Assembly: GCF_000499845.2 (NCBI RefSeq)
Contig: NC_023757.2
Span: 6,110,118 to 6,174,117 of the forward strand
Source: Phaseolus vulgaris
Lineage: Eukaryota > Streptophyta > Magnoliopsida > Fabales > Fabaceae
Direction of reading: 5' to 3'
DNA: 64,000 bases
Below the pieces are notes generated by a model, which saw only the letters and a list, made by a program, of their open reading frames with translations, had not been told where the DNA came from and searched no databases. Positions within the stretch are counted from its first letter, which is position 1, and every line of letters begins with the position of its first letter. Below, piece by piece: positions 62,001-64,000 of the stretch. Both the position numbers and the translations under genes were made by a program.

Positions 62001-63707
62001 CTTGAGTTTATTGAGACAATTTACAAATAAGAGATAATTGTAAGACATGCAGTTACAAGGTTTGTTACATTTTATTTATCATTACAAAGGTTGTATCAAG
62101 AGAAGGGAAGTTTGATAAAAATGTTCAATTCAAATGAATGGAGCAAGAACAAGTTATACAAGGAAGCTAAATAGAAAGAATCTACAAAAATTGTTCTTAT
62201 GCCTTCATTTTGGAATCATGTTGTATTTACTCTCAAAGTCATGCCTCTCTTGTTCATGTACTTCGTTTGGTTGATGGAAAGAGAAAAACAGTTATAAGTA
62301 ATATATATGAAACAATGGAGAAAACTAAAGAAACAATAATGAAGTCATTTAATAATCATGAAAGTATGTACAAGAATGTATTTACAATCATTGATAATAG
62401 ATGGATATGTCAACTTCATCACCCCTTGCATGCAACTAGTTACTTTTTTAATCCAGAGTTCTATTATTTTAATCCGAAAATGGAATATGATTAGTGCAAT
62501 GAGTGGTTAGTAGGACAAGTAGATGATGATGATAATGACACTAAGATGGGGAAATGAGTTGGTTTTTGATGATGATCCTACTCTTAATTGGGCAACTGTT
62601 TATGAAGCTTCAAGTGTTGTAGAACCAATAATTTACACACAAGAGAAGCAACCAGTAAAAGAAAGCTACCATCAAGTGGTGATAGTATTGTCATTTGCTC
62701 TTCTCACCTTTCTAAGAAAGGTCCAACTACAACCTTATCCTTAACAAGGAAGGGCAATGACAAGATTCAAATTGGGGTTGGGAATAAATTGCATGATAGT
62801 TCTGAGTTTGAAAAGTTTGACAAGAGTTTCTTTGAAGAGGAAAATGAGGAGGGGTATGTTACATTAGATAATATTGAAGACAAATTATGTTGGGATTGAA
62901 GCAGAGTCGTATAGTTAGAAACATAAGACAACTTCTTTTGTGTTTTGTTGTTATTTGTTTTGAACTTTAAATTTGTGATGTTTTGATTTAATGTAATTGT
63001 TATTTGAATCTTTAGACATAATATAATCTTTAATTATGATTGTCTCTTTTATTATATTTGTATTTTTTAAAGTTATTTATATATACATATATTATATTTC
63101 TTTCAACTGCAATGCTTCTGCCATAACCAGTTATATTTTCATTATAACTCTAAAGGAGTTTTGGGGTCTTCGATATGATCCGATATCGATAACACTGGTT
63201 CCATATTCAGATACCAGGGAGCATCAATGATTGCTACAACTGATTAAGAATGTTTCTGAAAATCGTGTCAATAATTATTAATCCTTTTTTCGTGAGGGCT
63301 ATTTACCCTGTCAAGTAATGCATGGCTTCCAGTTGTCAAATGGTGTTCAATTTTCATGTATTTTTATGCTTGGAGGCGAGATGTATTTCTTCTCGGTGCA
63401 TCAAATTTTTTCCGTGATCTTCCATTGTTTTGTAGGATGCAGGCCGGAGAGCCTTTTGGTCTGTAAATGGACCTAGAATAGTACAAATCGGTTATGAAGA
63501 TGAGGAAGATCCAAAGGTGATGGGAGCATACGAGCAACTGGGATCCTTGGTAAACATATGTTCTATAAGTGTTGTCTCTTGATCTCTCTCCTCATCTTTC
63601 GCTGTTAAACATATAGCTAATTATCTGCATATTACATGACTATTTGTTTTGCTCAGTTGGTTCACAGCAGCAGTGCGGAGGAACCATCCAGTGAGACCAC
63701 CGAGTAG
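56093..63707 (+). CDS. HGH1: HGH1 homologue (armadillo-repeat chaperone for eEF2 folding)
   Basis: Nine exons: 56093-56146, 56244-56366, 56447-56644, 57132-57210, 57609-57754, 58560-58673, 59059-59190, 63436-63549, 63657-63707. All junctions are GT..AG, phases agree, and they total 337 codons (336 aa plus stop), the usual length for plant HGH1. It starts MATEMEELVSFLASPSP. Conserved segments follow: ITKAAVDIVRGLTG, AAEALVNLSQNSS, LLVMLLVNLTQLDAG, ILVNISKQREGRKLLLDPKRG, GTIRNCCFEAENELQNLL, FLWPALLLPVAGN, PEIRIQALEAIYL, AGRRAFWSVNGPRI and VGYEDEEDPKVM. HGH1 proteins are armadillo-like; the yeast protein helps fold elongation factor eEF2 with the TRiC/CCT chaperonin and Hsp90. Intron 7 (59191-63435) is enlarged by a hAT structure but both splice sites are normal. 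Confidence 0.94.
58279..58339. repeat. (GATA)n-type microsatellite in HGH1 intron 5
   Basis: Interrupted GATA/GATACATA repeats, likely variable in length. Confidence 0.85.
59276..63203. mobile_element. Head-to-head pair of hAT transposon fragments forming a fold-back in HGH1 intron 7
   Basis: Both outer ends are the same hAT terminus: left TGGAATCAGCGTTATCAATA from 59276, and the inverted right end TTATCGATATCGG / CAGTGTTATC with TGGAA extension ending at 63203. The left arm encodes a DUF659-type transposase on the minus strand (61468 down to about 59580: GSKFVKTGEKLFEM, VVQVITDNGSNYV, LRQFTNKRELVRHAVTRFAT, then the C-terminal dimerisation region). The right arm encodes the same protein on the plus strand, with a BED zinc finger at 61450-61600 (GWKHCHPLDG, VCNYCGKI) and DITDNGS-region matches to 62700. 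The left copy lacks the BED end; the right copy lacks the dimerisation domain. Each has stops and frameshifts, so neither can encode a working transposase. No 8-bp target duplication was found. Confidence 0.85.
60170..60407 (-). repeat. 119-bp tandem duplication of the hAT dimerisation core
   Basis: Two copies of about 119 bases (60170-60288 and 60289-60407) differ at roughly ten positions. On the minus strand each encodes the most conserved part of the hAT C-terminal domain, LQKLAIKILSLTCSS followed by a CERNW motif. The duplication is internal to the left arm of the fold-back structure. Confidence 0.8.
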
Positions 63708-64000
63708 TTATTTTGTATTTCCATCAATTGATCCAACAGTATCTCTCCATAAGAATATTGTAATAGTTATTTAGTAAGGTTATGAGGTTAGAGTTACCAT
63801 TTTTAGAAATATGTAAATCATGCAGCTCGGAATAGTTGGTCAAATTTATTTACACACACGGCAGAATGAGTGGAAGATTCTCTCTTGATGCACAAGTTCA
63901 GTTTGCATATTCAGTTTCTGTGTTTGGAATTTTGAATTCTTTAAACTGCAGGCAAGATATAAATCCCGTTTCTTATGTAGCCTGTTTTCCATGGGTTATT
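63708..64000. other. 3'UTR and flank of HGH1
   Basis: AT-rich trailer after the HGH1 stop codon. No canonical AATAAA is evident before the end of the window. Confidence 0.5.

Noticed and set aside
1..64000. CRISPR arrays, bacterial operons, rRNA or tRNA genes
   Set aside because: None seen. Direct repeats here are transposon-related or low complexity. A tRNA scan could not be run, so an isolated tRNA gene is not fully excluded.

Overview
This is plant nuclear DNA: AT-rich, with introns carrying canonical GT..AG ends, plant-type genes separated by long stretches of transposon debris, and no bacterial-style operons. The gene set and the repeat types (DUF659-type hAT, Ty1-copia, Ty3-gypsy, L1-type LINEs, MULE, CACTA and PIF/Harbinger relics) fit a eudicot. 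A legume, perhaps in the Phaseoleae, is my best guess, but that is inference; no species can be named from the sequence alone.

Four intact protein-coding genes are supported. (1) 2071-3411, +: an intronless cytochrome b5-fusion sphingolipid delta-8 long-chain-base desaturase of 446 aa. (2) 24815-31576, -: cullin-3, two coding exons that join in frame to 732 aa, with a 4.56 kb intron full of retrotransposons. (3) 45775-49885, -: a TOD1/MUCI70 (DUF616) type II membrane protein in seven coding exons, 484 aa, with a 5'UTR intron and a short upstream ORF that overlaps the start codon. (4) 56093-63707, +: an HGH1-type armadillo-repeat chaperone in nine exons, 336 aa, whose 4.2 kb intron 7 holds a fold-back hAT structure. 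A short FRIGIDA-like gene fragment lies at 11519-11821 (-).

Layout: 1-3.7 kb desaturase gene; 3.7-24.5 kb gene-poor repeats (Harbinger relic, LTRs in opposite orientations, MULE MITE with a 9-bp target duplication, CACTA-like subterminal repeats, a LINE with a duplication of about 37 bp, gypsy relics); 24.5-31.6 kb CUL3; 32-45 kb repeats (LTR, two degenerate GTCGAGT-type arrays in opposite orientation, a second LINE with a perfect 17-bp duplication, a TIR element carrying phased ATAATCGATTAT palindromes); 45.8-50.6 kb TOD1/MUCI70-like gene; 51-56 kb AT-rich DNA with a CACTA end; 56-64 kb HGH1.

The genes do not form a pathway cluster. Two of the four (the delta-8 desaturase and the TOD1-family protein) have family members linked to sphingolipid metabolism, but they are 42 kb apart and this may be chance. 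The most informative structures are the nested copia-in-copia insertion inside CUL3 intron 1, where the host element's reading frame resumes exactly across a 5-bp duplication; the head-to-head hAT in HGH1 intron 7; and the roughly 31-bp-phased palindrome array at 40.7-40.86 kb. I found no convincing unknown multi-gene system.
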